Of a DNA stretch of 64,000 nucleotides, positions 15,589 to 29,248 are shown in pieces. The DNA is from Lutraria lutraria (lineage: Eukaryota > Mollusca > Bivalvia > Venerida > Mactridae), in NCBI GenBank assembly GCA_964023205.1, contig OZ026833.1, positions 32,576,830-32,640,829 on the forward strand. Direction: 5' to 3'. How positions within the stretch are numbered: the first letter of the stretch is position 1; each line of letters opens with the position of its first letter. Made by a program: the position numbers and the translations under genes. The notes under the pieces were generated by a model that ran no database searches, had not been told where the DNA came from, and saw only the letters and a program-made list of their open reading frames with translations.

Positions 15589-17620
15589 GTAAGTATTTTA
15601 AGAATTTTAGAATGTATTATTTGAAAAACTTGGTCACATGTTTATTTCGAAATGGACTGACTTGCATTAATAACAAGCAATATTTGTTATCATACACTAT
15701 AAAAGAAGACTAAAGTAAATTCCTTGCGGACCGAACAATTATTTCATTGTTTCACAATTTACTATACCTATAAAACAATGAAAGAAAGGACTTTTTTGAA
15801 GATAATATACATTATTCATTCTTTCCGATTCACCACTGTGCCCAAGTTAACTATAACCTTATCTTACAGTCCAGTGATTTAATTTCATGCACATGTTGAA
15901 TTAGAGATGAAGCATTCATGTACTTTTCTATGATTTTGCATCAATAATTATTATTATAGCATTTAGCACACAGCCGTTGTATTCAACAGTTTGTTCGTGT
16001 GTGCATACAATAACGTTCATAAATTGATTTAAATTATGATGAACTGGCTAAATTTTGTTAACAAATCACACACGGTAAGATTCAATAAGATACATTTTAG
16101 CTTGGGACTCAAACTCCTTGCAACCCCTTGTCGGTAAACAAAACATGTTTTATCCTGGTGCTTGCTTTTAATGGGGTCTATTATCAGCTGTTAAAGGTAA
16201 TTATCTGAAGTTTACACCATCAACAATGTATACACAGTCAAACCTGTGAATAAATGCCATTATGGGAAAGACAAAATGTGGCAAATACGATTGCGAGCCA
16301 CTGGAATGTTTTATGATTCACCCCTTAAATGAAAAAAAAACATTTCCAAAGGATACGACCCCGTTCAACTTGATCATATACTATAGAAATTATGCCATTC
16401 GAGAAAGTGGTGAGCATTCGCCGGTATGGGGAAATAAACATTTTTCTATAGTATATACATTTGAAATGAACAAAGTCGTATTCTTTGATAAATTATTTTT
16501 TTCATTTTAGGTTAATTTTAAGGTTAAGTCTTACCGTATTGAAAAATAATTTATTACAACCTCACCCTCGCTTGTCCGACACTTACTGCTGCCCCTGGTA
16601 TAATGCAACTGTCAAGAACACGCTTCAGTTACTATACGCCTCGCGATATTATTGCACGGTACAATAAGCACAACATCTACATACCAACATAATGCAATGT
16701 GATATGTTTATGAAACAGTAAAAATATCGTTGTCAACTGAAATATAGTTCAATTTTCTTATAGCCAACGAAGGTAGAATATTGGACGATACCATTGTAAA
16801 GGTAATAACTGTAAATTGATTGCCAAAGTCATTTTAAACCCGTAGTAGAGTGTCATGCTCGTGACTCAGAGTCATGGTGTATTGGATAAGGTGCATAGCA
16901 TATACATACATGACATTTTTACAAAATGAAGCTGGTGTGTGAACTCAGTCAATGACACTTTAGTTTATTATAATTATACTTTTATTTTTTATAATTTATT
17001 TATTGAAATATTTTTGTTCTTGTTACATGTATGTATACACCCTGAATAGCACCTTTTTTATTCAAAAGTGAGAAAGGAAAGAAAAAATCTCTGATGTATT
17101 CTTCTATTTTATTTCTGGTATACATTTTATCGCTGAAATCGGGAATACAAATTTATGTAATTTCAAATACTATAAAAAAAATACTAAACACCTTAACCGG
17201 TTTCTACTAATTATATTATTACTCTACAATTGGAATATGTAAATCCTAATTACCCGTGTGAGGTTGTTATATCTTTGTTAATTTAACGGAACAATTTAAA
17301 TATCAAAAACCTATTAAACATTATTTTCTTAGAGATATATATAAAGTTAACTTTTATTAAAAATAAAAAAGTAGAAAAAAAAATTGACGTCCAACATCAG
17401 ACGCAATCATCAAAATTCACTGTCAATACACAAACTTGCTTAAAGTAATATAGCATAGAACTAACTTATTGTGGATACAAAAAGAGTAAACCAGTATAAC
17501 GATAAAATAGCTACATATCACATTGATATACGATCCTAAATAACTGCATCATAATATGTTTATGACAATCACACCTCGAAAAACATAAGTCTAGCATATA
17601 TTTCAGAAATGTTGCGTTTG
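15589..17620 (+). other. Intron 1 region of oxidase copy 2
   Basis: AT-rich, no gene. The block at 17,541-17,610 (ATGACAATCACACCTCGA and GTCTAGCAT words) aligns with the last ~100 bases of intron 1 of copies 1 and 3. This gives an original intron of ~2.1 kb, the same as copy 3. Confidence 0.5.
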
Positions 17621-17629
17621 GCCTGGTGC

Positions 17630-20600
17630 ACACATTATGGTGCATTTCGGTAGCATCAAGGCCAAAAAATAAAGCTTAGAATTTTCAGTTTCTTCCCAGT
17701 TTTTAAGTTAGTCTAGACCATCTGGAAACACAACTTAGCTATGAAAAGATAACTTTCAGCCTGGTTTTCTAGACGAATTATACTTAGGAGTATTAGTTTA
17801 TTATTATAGCTGTTTGCGAGTTTAATTATAGTGTAGTGTTTATTACTAGTTCGGCTAATCCTGGCCATTTGATTGGCTAATGGTGAATCTATTAATAGCT
17901 GACAGGTAAGTAAATCATGAAGGTATTGCCTAGAAATTGGTGAATTCGTTAACATTTAGACTTGATTCTATTTGATTAATTTAGGGTATGATATTACCAT
18001 GTGCTTATGAACTATATTCATGAATGTATTCATTTGTCAAATACTCATGATTGTCATTATAATGTGTATGACTCATATCATATAAATATTTTATACTCTC
18101 GTTAATGGAGGATTGAATAAAATATACAATCAATATCCTTTATGAAAAAATACATAAACCAATATGCTTCTTGTAATTCGTCTACCTATAACGTTTTGTT
18201 TTAGTTGTTCTTGTTATTTCTCGGACGTTCATTAGGTAGATTGAAGACGGACATTGCAGAATGGAGCATTACACATTTTTAAAATGTATAAGCAGAAAAC
18301 AAAGAAAGGTTAAAATGTCTTTAATTCATTTCATTTGCTATTTTTTTTTGCTTTTCCATTAAAATCATCATATAATGAGAAATATGGCGCAGTTGAAAAT
18401 AACACATGAATAGTAAAAAGTATTAGATCAAATGATGTAATTATGGACATTGTAGCATTAACAAGAAGTAATCAACTGAAGTAACATATAATATAATAGA
18501 GACATAAACCATAAACTAGTATATGTACACATAACAACTCGATCTCACTAATATTAAAATATGGTAAATACGTCACAGTCTTATATGCTTTATTCAGGAA
18601 AGCTCTGCCTACTGTATTTGATAGGTACATGTCACCACAATAATGTTCTGGCCGGATTAACAACCGAGATGCAAGAAACAGTTGTAGAAGACTTTGGTAA
18701 TTTACACAGAATATCATATTCGGTTTGCCAGGATATATCTGACTCATCAGGATATTGACAGAACATTCTGTATTTTCCCTCTTTTCTTCATCATTTGTTT
18801 CCTTTTCAGTAAGTTTCAGAATTTTCTTGACACTATTTAGACAGCCATTGCAGTATCAACTGAGAAGTCATATTTCAACTGCAGCCATATTCAAGTAATT
18901 TTCCAGAACCCAACAAGGTTTTCACATTTGTTGTACCTGAACGATCGCTTTCCGCAAATAATTTGGAAGTGCGAGAACTTGCTGCATAATTATTCTGCCT
19001 TTAATTAGAGCTTGATTCTCCCACAGTTTTCAAGTTTTTTTTTCACAAAAGCTGTGCATGTTCCTGGAATCTGTGACATGAACATTACTCGGCTGAAGTA
19101 CAGAATTTGTAACCTTTCTTTTGATTATTCCACCAAGCCCATCACAAGGTCCTTTACCATGTCCTGTTTCAAAGAAATTTCTGATGACCTTCGCTTTGTT
19201 TTTACTCTCTGCAAGTCTGATTACAACAATACTGTGCCATTCTTTGTATTGAGTAGCTCAACCATCAATGGTCTCGCATTTGCTGAATTGCTGACTTCTC
19301 AAACTCGGCCACTGTAGAGGCATCATGTTATAGATCGTCAGTTATCGCAATGTAACATTCCTTTTCCAGCAGCTCTCCGTCTTTGATATAGACTAGTATA
19401 GCAACATTGGATGCAATTTAACCTGGCGTTGATTCCAGTGCAAAGACTGTACTTCCCTTCCATGGCGACAAGTGCCGTTCTCCTTGAAGTCCATACACAT
19501 AATTATTTCTCCATCCTTCAGACTATTTATGTTCTCTCTGAACTGATCATACTGCCAGCTAGAACGAAACTTGTGCTATGCATGGGATTGAAGATCAATA
19601 CAGAATTTGTCAATAGAATCATGAAAATTGTTTTCTTTAGTCTGAAGGGCTACACGTGTGACATTTCTTTCAGCATCTAGAGTGACAGTTTATTTTTTCC
19701 ATTCCTTCCTGCAATCAGGCTTATCAGCTGAAACACCCTTAATTTTATCTTTCAGCAGTTTAGTTCCACGCTGTTCGTGGTTTCTTCTTATACACTCTAT
19801 AGAGTGGTATGGGTCTGACTTTGGACAGAGGGTGGTATCAAGGACATGTGAACTTGACTTAAATTGTAATGTGGTTTGACTTCGGAGAGCTTGGGTATGC
19901 AGTCAGATGTTCTCACAGTACATTGTATGTACAACAACACACAATACTGGCTGAAACAGATGTTCTTCTAACCTGAACTGGTTTTAAAGAATCAAACTTT
20001 GTTTTGTTCACTTTAACATTGGAATTATTCACTTTGAACTTCTTAAAGGCTTCCTCTTGAGTCATTTCCATAAGATGCTTTTGAATAAGTTCCTTCTTAT
20101 CATAAATTTTATCTCTAATAATGATTACGTCCCTCTTATTTGGCATCTGTCGACTTGCTTCCTGTCTCGATGTAGAAATGTTCGACGGCAGACGTTACTT
20201 CACTTGATTATGCGTTATTTTGCACTTTTTCTCAATCCATTTGACTAGCTGTTTCTTCTTGACAGTACTTCGATCCAGACCTATTACTTAAGTAGCGTTG
20301 GAGAATGTGACTGATCTTTTTACTAAGGTATTTGTAACATATTTTAATGAAGATTTCACCGATTTGTCTTGGTTTAATTCAGACAGGCATAAAGCAACAG
20401 TTCCTGGAGTGTCCTAGTCTTCAGTTAGTGTGCGTTTTGTAGGGTAGCTGAGAACTTTCATAATATCCATACTTTCAACAAAAAACCTCTTAGATCTTAT
20501 TGTTGTGTGACGAACATTTTTTTCAACAATCCGCTCTTTTTTCTGGTGTTTTAGGCATTTCTCCATTACTTGGTTGTACGCCCTTGTGTCACTGCTCTTA

Positions 20601-21484
20601 TGCTAAGAGTTTCGATCTGCATGTGTGGTTGATGACTGCTTATTTTTTTCTATAGAATAATTATCAGTGACTCAAAGTCTAAAGTCATTTACATGCCGAC
20701 GGTTTCATTCTCTCTTTCAACTTCCCTTTGTTCGGCTATTCTGGTACGTTTATCTTCTTGAACACATCGGCATTTTTTGAGGATGGATTTTGTTTGTATT
20801 TTGGGATGAATTAACCCGTTCATTCTGTTTCTTTTCGCGAAATCTGTTCACTCTTTTTTTATTAATAATGTTATTTGTTCTACCATAGTTTTGTATTTTC
20901 TGGCTCCTTCTTCTTTCTAAGTATTAGTATATTTAAAGACAGAATGATACAAATACGGTAACTATTGCAATATTTACAACATAAAAAACATAAAACAAGC
21001 GAGGCCGATGAACATCAAACCATAGATAAATAAAATACTGTAATATCCGTCTCCATTTTTGTAACGTCTGTAAGGGATTTTAAATTTTTAAGGAGCAACA
21101 ATTGATGCTCATATAAATAGAAAATCTTCATTGTAGCTTACAGATTTTACAGGAAAATATATTTGTTACATTAAATTCATGTTTATTCAATTACAGTCTA
21201 TATTTTAACACACATTTTTAATGTGCTGAAATATATGCATGAAATAAAAACAAATTTATTTATTTCTAATTGAATTTAGGTGAAACAAACATCTTTGCTC
21301 CCATAATGTCATATAAGATAACATTAAATTTATTATAAAATCGCTATTGAAATAACGGACATAACAAATAACTTTATGTTGCTCCAATGTTTGTTAATTT
21401 TGTAATTTACATTCGGGCAAATACTGTTAATTCACCATCATGGTGCTTAAGGGTATATTGTAACCTACATGTATTTTAAAAGGC
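17630..21484. mobile_element. 3.9-kb insertion inside oxidase copy 2
   Basis: The boundaries are inferred by comparing copy 2 with copies 1 and 3: the intron end is recognisable to ~17,620 and exon 2 resumes at ~21,485. The insert holds a decayed minus-strand ORF. No terminal repeats were identified by eye, so the element class is open and more than one insertion event is possible. Confidence 0.4.
18800..20480 (-). pseudogene. Decayed copy of a multi-copy metazoan ORF of uncertain (transposon-like) origin
   Basis: Minus-strand translation, broken by several stops and frameshifts, gives landmarks of a family I remember as repeated in cnidarian and mollusc genomes. These are SRQMPNKRDVI, a TQEEAFKKFK helix, KFDSLKPVQV, then W-x-YDQFREHI, LKDGEIIMCMDF, a C-R-H-x-x-EVQSLHW region, an ATQYKEWHS region, and ETGHGKGPCDGLGG. 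The longest clean piece is 19,913-20,146. The dispersed nature of the family suggests a transposon protein, but I cannot name the class. It is clearly non-functional here. Confidence 0.55.
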
Positions 21485-22787
21485 TTAACTAGGCAATTTC
21501 ACAGTTGAATTAGAACTCATGTAGGTGTATGGAAAAGGCACTAATCCAATATATCATACGGCTAATAAATTCAATATCTCTTTGACAGACGATTCTTTAG
21601 ATTCTTGGACCGTAAGGAATATTGCCGGGCAAAATCGTACAGAGAGGGCTGACGAACGCTACGATAAGCTTGATAAAACTTTGATCAAAATAAGCGATTT
21701 TGCCAAAAGACTCGTTGAAGATTTCAATTTGGCAGGCGCTTTGAGATATTTTAACTGGACAAGCAATACCAACCTCAATGCAGCGGTTAAGGTTATTTTC
21801 TTGATTTCGAGTTTGGAGTATCACCAAATGCCCTTTCGGGAAAATTCTTGCATTCGAAAGAAATATATGAAGATTTTGGAAGTTTCGATACACTTCTAAG
21901 TAATCATGAAAACGGTTTAGTAAACTTAATAGAACGTATGAGCGAAAACATAACAGCAAGCGACGAAAACCGAGTGTGAAATTGAATACGACGATGATTC
22001 TGTTATAGTCCACACTCTGGACGGTCAACTATTCGAAGCTGATTTTGCAATTGTAACATTCAGCCTGGGTGTCCTACAACAACGCAAAGTAAAATTCAAT
22101 CCACAATTACCAGTTCAGAAACAATTTGCTGTGGATACATTTGGTTTCAATTCGTTCACCCATAAATATGTTCAATTCATTGAAGCCTTTTGGGACGACA
22201 CGATGTATATACTTAACACTAGTCCACTCAGAAGTATGAATGCCTTCTTTTTGAATATGAATTTAATTTATTCGGGATCGAACATACTTCAGATTTCTCT
22301 CTTGGACACGGTATCTGACTGGATGGAAAACACAGATGAGGATGATGTAATCTTAGAAATTGTTGACGCTTTGCAGAAAATGTATCCTAATTCAATAATC
22401 CCAAATCTAATCGATTACGTTATATCCAGGTGGAATCAAGACCCGTTCACGAATGGCGCTTGGAGTTACTGGCCTCCTAGTTTCACTAAAGAAGACATGC
22501 AGAACCTCATGGCTCCTGTCGGCCGGTTACATTTTGCAAGGGAGTATGCTCACGAGTTACACTACAGTTTTCTTCATGGTGCCTATCTCTCAGGTGATGG
22601 AGTTGCCAATAAGATCATAGAATGTATTGAAGATTCGCTGACTTGCAGTATGGTGCATGATTGGAATGATCGTAACCAAGACGTAGATCGATGTTCTTCC
22701 GGTTCGGCTGTTGTATTCATTATCAATGCAGCAAGTCTTGTGGTTTCGAGCATGCTTTTGATGATGAGTATGTATTCGTTTTGTTGA

Positions 22788-23559
22788 TTAACAATACCAC
22801 AAATTTGTTTACCACTGGAATAGCACAACAATAAAATGTAATTGTTCCTAACACAAATGATAACGTTAAATTAGCAAGCAGCTATTTTTTCCGTTTTCGA
22901 TCCGATCTCGTCACAGAGGAATACTTTGGAAATTTCGTAAATCCAGATTCTCTTGAGCGCATTGAATTATTCATTTAAACTGACAATCGATTATAATAGT
23001 TTACTGTATTGCATTACTAATATATGAACAGATGTCAACAGATTTCAACCATTTAGTAAGCGTATTGCTCGTAGATATGATATTTTGTTGATAATCTAAA
23101 AAATACGGCTATTTTATACTTGTCTCATAATGCATCACTTGTAAGTACAGCATTTATGGGCCTTGAAGAAATAATTTTCTAGTAGAAAAAGGAGACAGTG
23201 ACCATTAGATTGTGCTGAATACTACAATGGCTGAGATTTTAGTGTCAGGTCGCGAATCGACATTTTCATTGTTCAAGAAGATGAAAATACTCATATAAAC
23301 ATAAAGGTAAACCAATTAATCATAAATCATAATCTTGCTTTGGTTTTGTTCATTGTGTTATCTTTACAGACATCTTAAAAATGAAAATGCGAACTAGAAA
23401 ACTATTATCAAAGAAATAACGAAAAATTTGCAATCCTATTTTTATGATATTGACATTTAGTAGCATTTAGCATAAACCATGGAACGCCACATCTGCCTTT
23501 AGTGAAGCGAAACTGATTTATTTGCTTTGGTTGAATATATAAAGCAGGTACATGTATTG
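22788..23559. other. 3' flank of oxidase copy 2
   Basis: AT-rich, no gene. It resembles in part the 3' flank of copy 1 (for example TTTCAACCATTTAGTA and GCTTTGGTTTTGTTCATT words), which supports a tandem segmental duplication that includes flanking DNA. Confidence 0.5.
22830..22835 (+). terminator. Polyadenylation signal of oxidase copy 2
   Basis: AATAAA 43 bases after the stop codon of the degraded copy. Confidence 0.4.
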
Positions 23560-24070
23560 TGTTATGTTGACATTATGTTGGGTCAAATGTGCATAATTTC
23601 AAATCCAGTTTCCATTACGTTGAGTCAACTTGGAATTGGGTTTAGTCAGGTTAGCATTGAGTTGAGTCTAACTGACATAAGATCGAGTCAAATTGACATA
23701 TAACTTAGTCAAGTAAGTATTTTAATAGGTCAAACTGACACAAGGTGGAGTCCAAATGATATAAGGCTGAGTCTAGTCGGAATTTGGTCGATTCAATGTG
23801 TTATTATCAATTGGATCTTATCTTGAGTCAATTTGAAATCATGCTTAGTAAAGATGTCAGTATGTTTAGTCAATACTGTATTAAGTTGAGTCGAACTAGC
23901 ATACTAGTAATGTTAAGTTCAGTTGGCACGTGATTGAGTCTATTTAGCATTAAGTTGAGCTAAGATGACATTAGGTTGAGTCAAGTTGGCGATGTGTGGG
24001 GTCTAAAATCAATTTTGTCGAGTTAAGTTGTCATTTTCTTGGGTCTCATCGACATTGGACTGAGTTAAGT
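23560..24070 (-). repeat. ~22-bp minisatellite, inverted array
   Basis: About 20 diverged copies of the ~22-bp unit read on the minus strand (on the plus strand: GTTGAGTCAAGTTGGCAT words). It faces the direct array at 24,470-24,905 across a ~400-bp spacer. Confidence 0.7.
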
Positions 24071-24469
24071 TGGTATTATGTCAAACCAAAGTATGACATG
24101 TTTGATGGTATTTATCCATGTCAAGTTAATGTATTTTGATGTAACAGTTGTTTGTTCAGTTCCAAAACCTTTGGCCAATAAAATGCACTGTTGAGTGGCA
24201 TGTGCCTTATGTTCGATTTATAGAATAAACAGGCAAGTGATAAAGCAATTGCCTTCAGTTAACATGATTTGTTTTTGGGGTTAATAGGCATTATATCAAC
24301 TTATTATTAATGAATGTTTTGTCTCTCTTTCATTTTGTTTAGTCACATAAAGTAAACTGAAGAAAACATCTTTATCCAGTGAACCACAGACAATAGCCAA
24401 GACGTTTTACTGACAGGAGATTCTTTTACAGAAACACAACATCAAACGTTTTATTTAACATTCTGCCGG
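24071..24469. other. Spacer between inverted minisatellite arrays
   Basis: No gene or repeat recognised. It forms the loop of a large imperfect inverted repeat. Confidence 0.4.
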
Positions 24470-24905
24470 AATGACTCACTTTATTGCCAACTTAACCCAA
24501 CTTAATATCAATTTGACTAAACATAATGAAAAGTTGACTCGACCCAAAGCGAACTTGACGAAACCTTGTATCTACTTGACCCAGTATAGTGCAAATTTGA
24601 CTAAGGCTAATACCAACTTGACTTTACATAATGAATACTGGACTAAAACTTGACCAAACATATTGAAAATCTGACGCATCATCATGTGACTTTGACCAAA
24701 TAAATCGCCACTTTGACTCGACTCATGTGAACTTAACTCTACCTATACTATAACCTTACCCAATATAAGGCCTACTTGATTCAGCCAAATTGCTTTTTGA
24801 CCCAACAGAATGCAAACTAGACCAAACCTTGTGCCATTTTTTTTGACGCCAACTTATTCCATTTTGGCCAAACAGAACTCCACCTTGAATCAACCAGATG
24901 TCATC
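24470..24905 (+). repeat. ~22-bp minisatellite, direct array
   Basis: Diverged copies of AACTTGACTCAACATAATGC-type units. The sequence just after it (CAGTTTCTTTTAACGA) resembles that after the first array (CAGTTTCTCTTAACAA, ~10,905), so the arrays are parts of a larger repeated unit. Confidence 0.7.
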
Positions 24906-25624
24906 TTCAGATTTACTCAACCAAACTTACCAAGACTATCAGTTTCTTTTAACGATAAGTATAATCGCAATCACCGTATTTCTGCTCATCATCGATCATC
25001 AACAACATTTTTTGAGGCCCCAATAGGTTTTTCTCCCCGTTATATTTCTACATATTGGTTAATAATGTCTTTAACAAATATGAATCATTTATCTTGTATA
25101 GTTTGCATGAAACAATATTTTCCTGCGAGCAAGATGCGGTTATAAACCAATGTCATAAGTACCACTTGTTCTACATGATATATACACAATTGATCGTGTT
25201 GATCAAATAAGATGTTAAATAACTTGATTGTTTAAAAAAATAAGTTTTTCGTGTAAACTGATGACAAATGTAATATATTATTTGTCAGCGTCATTTTACT
25301 GTGACCTTTTGCGTGTGACATATTCGTTTTGGTGTGCGTATAAAAAATTGAGCAACACGAATGGATCACATTTTAGTATACCTTATTCATGTGATGCCCT
25401 TGTAATTTTCGACCGAATGATATCGATCTTTCACTCGTGTAACATTTTCGACCTGCGACGTTTACGGTTCAACAGCATCAACTATGAAACATTGACAAAC
25501 ACATATACGCACTGTATATGTAAATTTTATCTAATGATTAGTGAACTGAATCAAGTTGAATACATACAAGCTTAAATACACTCACAATATTCTCTTTAAT
25601 ATCATAGAAAGTTTTAAACTTAAC
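24906..25624 (+). other. Upstream region of oxidase copy 3
   Basis: No gene. Presumed promoter; no convincing TATA box or CpG-rich segment was seen. Confidence 0.35.
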
Positions 25625-28600
25625 ATGGCTGTACTTGGGCGAAGGTCGAATGAAACGATGGTGCATGTACAAGGATATTTACTTATGGAGACATTCATGC
25701 TAATGTTATTGTTTCTTATATTGCCTGAATGTTATGGAGGGAAATCACGACGGAGTGCGAGTAAGTATTTTAAAGATTGTTTTGTTTTTTAATATCTTAG
25801 TCACATCCTTTAGTTTTATTGATAGTAATCAGTTCTATGTATAATGCTCAAGCAAGAACCTTTGTTACAAATGAACCTGAAGCCACTGCAAAATTTTAAC
25901 GAAATTCCCGGAATGACGAGTTATACAACTTTCTACCGTTCACATAATTATTTGAATCGAAGGGGGTTGTATTCTTTTTTTTATTTATGTATTCACTGGT
26001 GTGATTCTAAATGCTGTGGTTTTAATTCAACCTATCTCAACACAATTTTCATATACGCCTCGCCGTGACCACTGTGCCATACAATAAACATGACTTTTAT
26101 GCACCACCATAATTAAATCTTTAAAAAAAACATTGAAACCTATATACCCTGGCTTTGTAAAGAAAAATAATTGTTTTTCACGGGTGACAAAATATAAAAT
26201 TGTCGCTGTCGATATATGTGTACCTGTGTAAACAAATGAGTTAATTCAACCTAAATGGGTACATGCATAATGAAATCAGATTACAGGTTAAACGGTTATA
26301 ATGACAGGCAACCGTTCCTTGGTCTTAAGTTATGATGTTTAGACACTTATGGCCTGTAAATATATTCACAGCATGTGCGTAAAACTGAAAATGACTGAAA
26401 ATCATCAGATGTAACAATGTAAAAATAGGGCGTGCTTGATTACTGCTGAGTTATACATATGGAAGCTCCACGCACCGGATCAAAAATGAATATTTACTAA
26501 GAGACACTTTCATCCTGACCTTGGCGCAAATTCGAGCAGAGACCTAGTTATAGATGTTGTTAAGCACGGTTCTATGCCGATTATGGAAGTAACTCTCTTT
26601 CCGAACTTTATCAATATTGTGAAAATTCGGAATCTTAATGACTGTGTTAATGATAATATCTTAACACCGAACAATGTAAACTATTTATGTAATTATAAAT
26701 AAATAAATCACGATCACTCTTATGGACCTTATTGACTGCGACAATTAAAAGTAAGTTACAGCTGAAAATAAAAGCAAAATTCAATTATTTGTTTTATAAA
26801 TAGCAAAACAAAAACAGGGATATTTCTTTGGCAGGGGTTATCAAATTCTAAATGAACATATTGAACTCTTGAGCATTGCTCATGAACTAATATAATTTAT
26901 TAGGTACACGTTTATTTTATCTTTAAGTTAATTATATTATAACTTTAACTGTTCAAGACACATAGTCACTTAAAGTAATATTATGGAGTGATCGATGGTC
27001 ATGTGATAAGGCCCTGTATTGCGTGATTTGGATTCCCGCTTGTGCCTTTCGTATTTCTCAGGGACGCTTTTCAGTGTCACCATCCAAATTACCGAGCCAG
27101 GTACTGTGTCTTGAAAACCACACGCAAAAAAGGGAGGCATGTGTCGGTTCTTCACAAAGGGTAATATTTCGATAAAGAACTAGAAAATACTATCCGAAAA
27201 GAGTAGGGATATATATGCTCGGTCCTGGAGTATCTTATCTATCCTCCCTCAAGGGCGGCTCTGAAATGACCATAAGTGTCAAATGGCCCGCTAAACGACA
27301 GATAAAAAAGTAATATGTTGTAGCTGACGCAGAGTAAGGGTACGACAGCAATAAACGATAAACAAGTTTAAGCCATTTTAATGGTGTACTTATTAAATAA
27401 GATTTCTAACTTCAAGTATTGATTTAGAAAGCCCATCTAGTAAACAATTGAGTCTCAATTTCTATGCTACAACACATAAAAAGATAATAATTAATGAAAT
27501 AGAACATATGTATCAAATGTTTGTTTTATCTATTTATTTTGTTTTCGACCATCAATTATGCTGCTTACATGTTTTTGATGGCACAGTGCTCACATTCTCT
27601 CTAACATCCGTGCTGGATGAAAACAAGACCGAATTGTGAACTGAATTTGGTTATAGTATTATCAAAACTAATGCTTATTTATCAGGGATTTTATTGGTTG
27701 ATCAGGATATGAAAGCGGTAAATTCATTATAAGATAAAATAACAATTACCAAACATTATATCTTAAATTATTACATAATGTATTTATGGCAACCAAATTT
27801 TCATAATCGCAATTCTAGCAAAGAATGCATGTGCACTATGGTCCGTCGGATTAAGTTTCAGTAAGAACTTTATTATTTCTATTTCAGAGGATGATTCAAA
27901 GGACGCCAAGATTCTCATATTGGGAGCTGGAATGGCTGGGATGAGTGCCGCAACAACCCTAATTGAGGCTGGTTACAATGATGTTCAGATTCTTGAAGGA
28001 ACTGATCGAATTGGTGGTCGTGTTAAAACGGCTAAACTTGGCGATTACACGGTTGAATTAGGACCCATGTGGGTGTATGGAAAAGGTACCAATCCATTAT
28101 ATCATATGGCTAACAAATTCAACATTTCTTTAATTGACAATTATATGGATGACTGGACGGTAAGAAAAAGCAACGGGCAAAACGTTACGGAGAGAGCTGA
28201 CGAACTTTACGATAGGTTCGATGAAATTCTGATTGAAATAAACGATTTTGCTAAGACATCCGATCAAGATTTCAATTTGGCAGGTGGTTTGAGATATTTT
28301 AATTGGACAAGCAAAGCCGACCTCGACACAGCTGTTGAAGCGTTTTTTCTTGATTTTGAGTTAGGAATACTACCAAATGCCCAATCAGGAAAGTATGCGC
28401 TCTTGCGAGAAACATATGAAGATTTTGGCAGTTTCGATTCGCTTGTGAGTAATCATGAAAACGGCTTCGTAAACTTAATAGAACGACTGAGCGAAAACGT
28501 TACAGAAAGCGACGAAAACCGAGTGTTGTTTAACACAGTAGTCACTGAAATTGAATACGGTGATGATTCTGTTTTGGTCCACACTACGGATGGTCAAACA

Positions 28601-29248
28601 TTCGAAGCTGATTTTGCTATAGTAACATTCAGCCTTGGAGTCCTCCAACAACGCAAAGTAAAATTCAGTCCACAATTACCAGTTCAGAAACAATTTGCTG
28701 TGGATACATTCGGTTTTACTTCGTACACTCAGCTATATTTGCAATTCAACGAAGCCTTTTGGGACGACACGATGTATATACTCTACGCTGGTCCAATCAG
28801 AAGTATGAATACCTTCTTTTTGAATATGAATTCTATTTATTCTGGGTCGAACATACTGCAGCTTTCTCTTTTGGACACGTTGTCAGACTGGGTGGAGAAC
28901 ACAGATGAGAGTGATGTTATTTCCGAAATTGTTGACGCTTTGCAGAAAATGTATCCTAATGCAATTATCCCAAATCCAATCGATTACGTTATATCCAGAT
29001 GGAACAAAGACCCGTTCACGTTTGGAGCTTGGAGTTATTGGCCTCCTAGTTTCACCAAAGAAGACATGCAGAACCTCATAGCTCCTGTCGGCCGTTTACA
29101 TTTTGCAGGGGAGTATGCTCACGAGTTACACTACAGTTTTCTTCATGGTGCCTACCTCTCAGGTGATGGAGTTGCCAAGAAGATCATAGAATGTAGTGAA
29201 GATCCGCTAACTTGCAGTATTGACAAGACTGGGAAGATCGCAACCTAG
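25625..29248 (+). CDS. Flavin polyamine-oxidase-like gene, copy 3, two exons, C-terminal frameshift
   Basis: Exon 1 is 25,625-25,760 (ATG chosen as the first in frame; later Mets at MVHVQ or METF are possible). It has a signal peptide (METFMLMLLFLILP) and CYGGKSRRSA, ending at GTAAGT. Exon 2 is 27,888-29,248 after TTTCAG, and the split codon joins in phase. It carries LGAGMAGMSAATTL, GGRV and the C-terminal FAD motif (LHFAGEYAHELHYSFLHG). Compared with copy 1, one base is missing near 29,218, so translation stops at 29,248. The old frame stays open to a stop at 29,353 and codes the hydrophobic GPI-like tail. The product would be a secreted soluble oxidase if the shift is real. As in copy 1, Gln replaces the usual Lys in SYTQLYLQF. 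An AATAAA lies at 29,399. Confidence 0.8.
25761..27887 (+). other. Intron 1 of oxidase copy 3
   Basis: GTAAGT at 25,761 to TTTCAG at 27,887; 2.1 kb, AT-rich, no gene seen. Confidence 0.7.

Larger units (their letters stand above)
15486..22787 (+). pseudogene. Polyamine-oxidase-like pseudogene, copy 2, split by an insertion
   Basis: Exon 1 at 15,486-15,588 is intact: a signal peptide (TEAFLLIHVLLCLML) and ECYGAGSRRSV, ending in GTAAGT with a one-base split codon, as in copy 3. Sequence like the end of intron 1 of the other copies is seen to ~17,620. Exon 2 resumes only at ~21,485, having lost its first ~100 bases including the dinucleotide-binding motif. It has a Trp-to-stop change (TGG to TAG, ~21,524), a one-base loss near 21,790 and a ~20-base loss near 21,975. 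The last third (22,131-22,787) is still open. The intervening 3.9 kb holds a decayed unrelated ORF. An AATAAA lies at 22,830. Confidence 0.75.
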
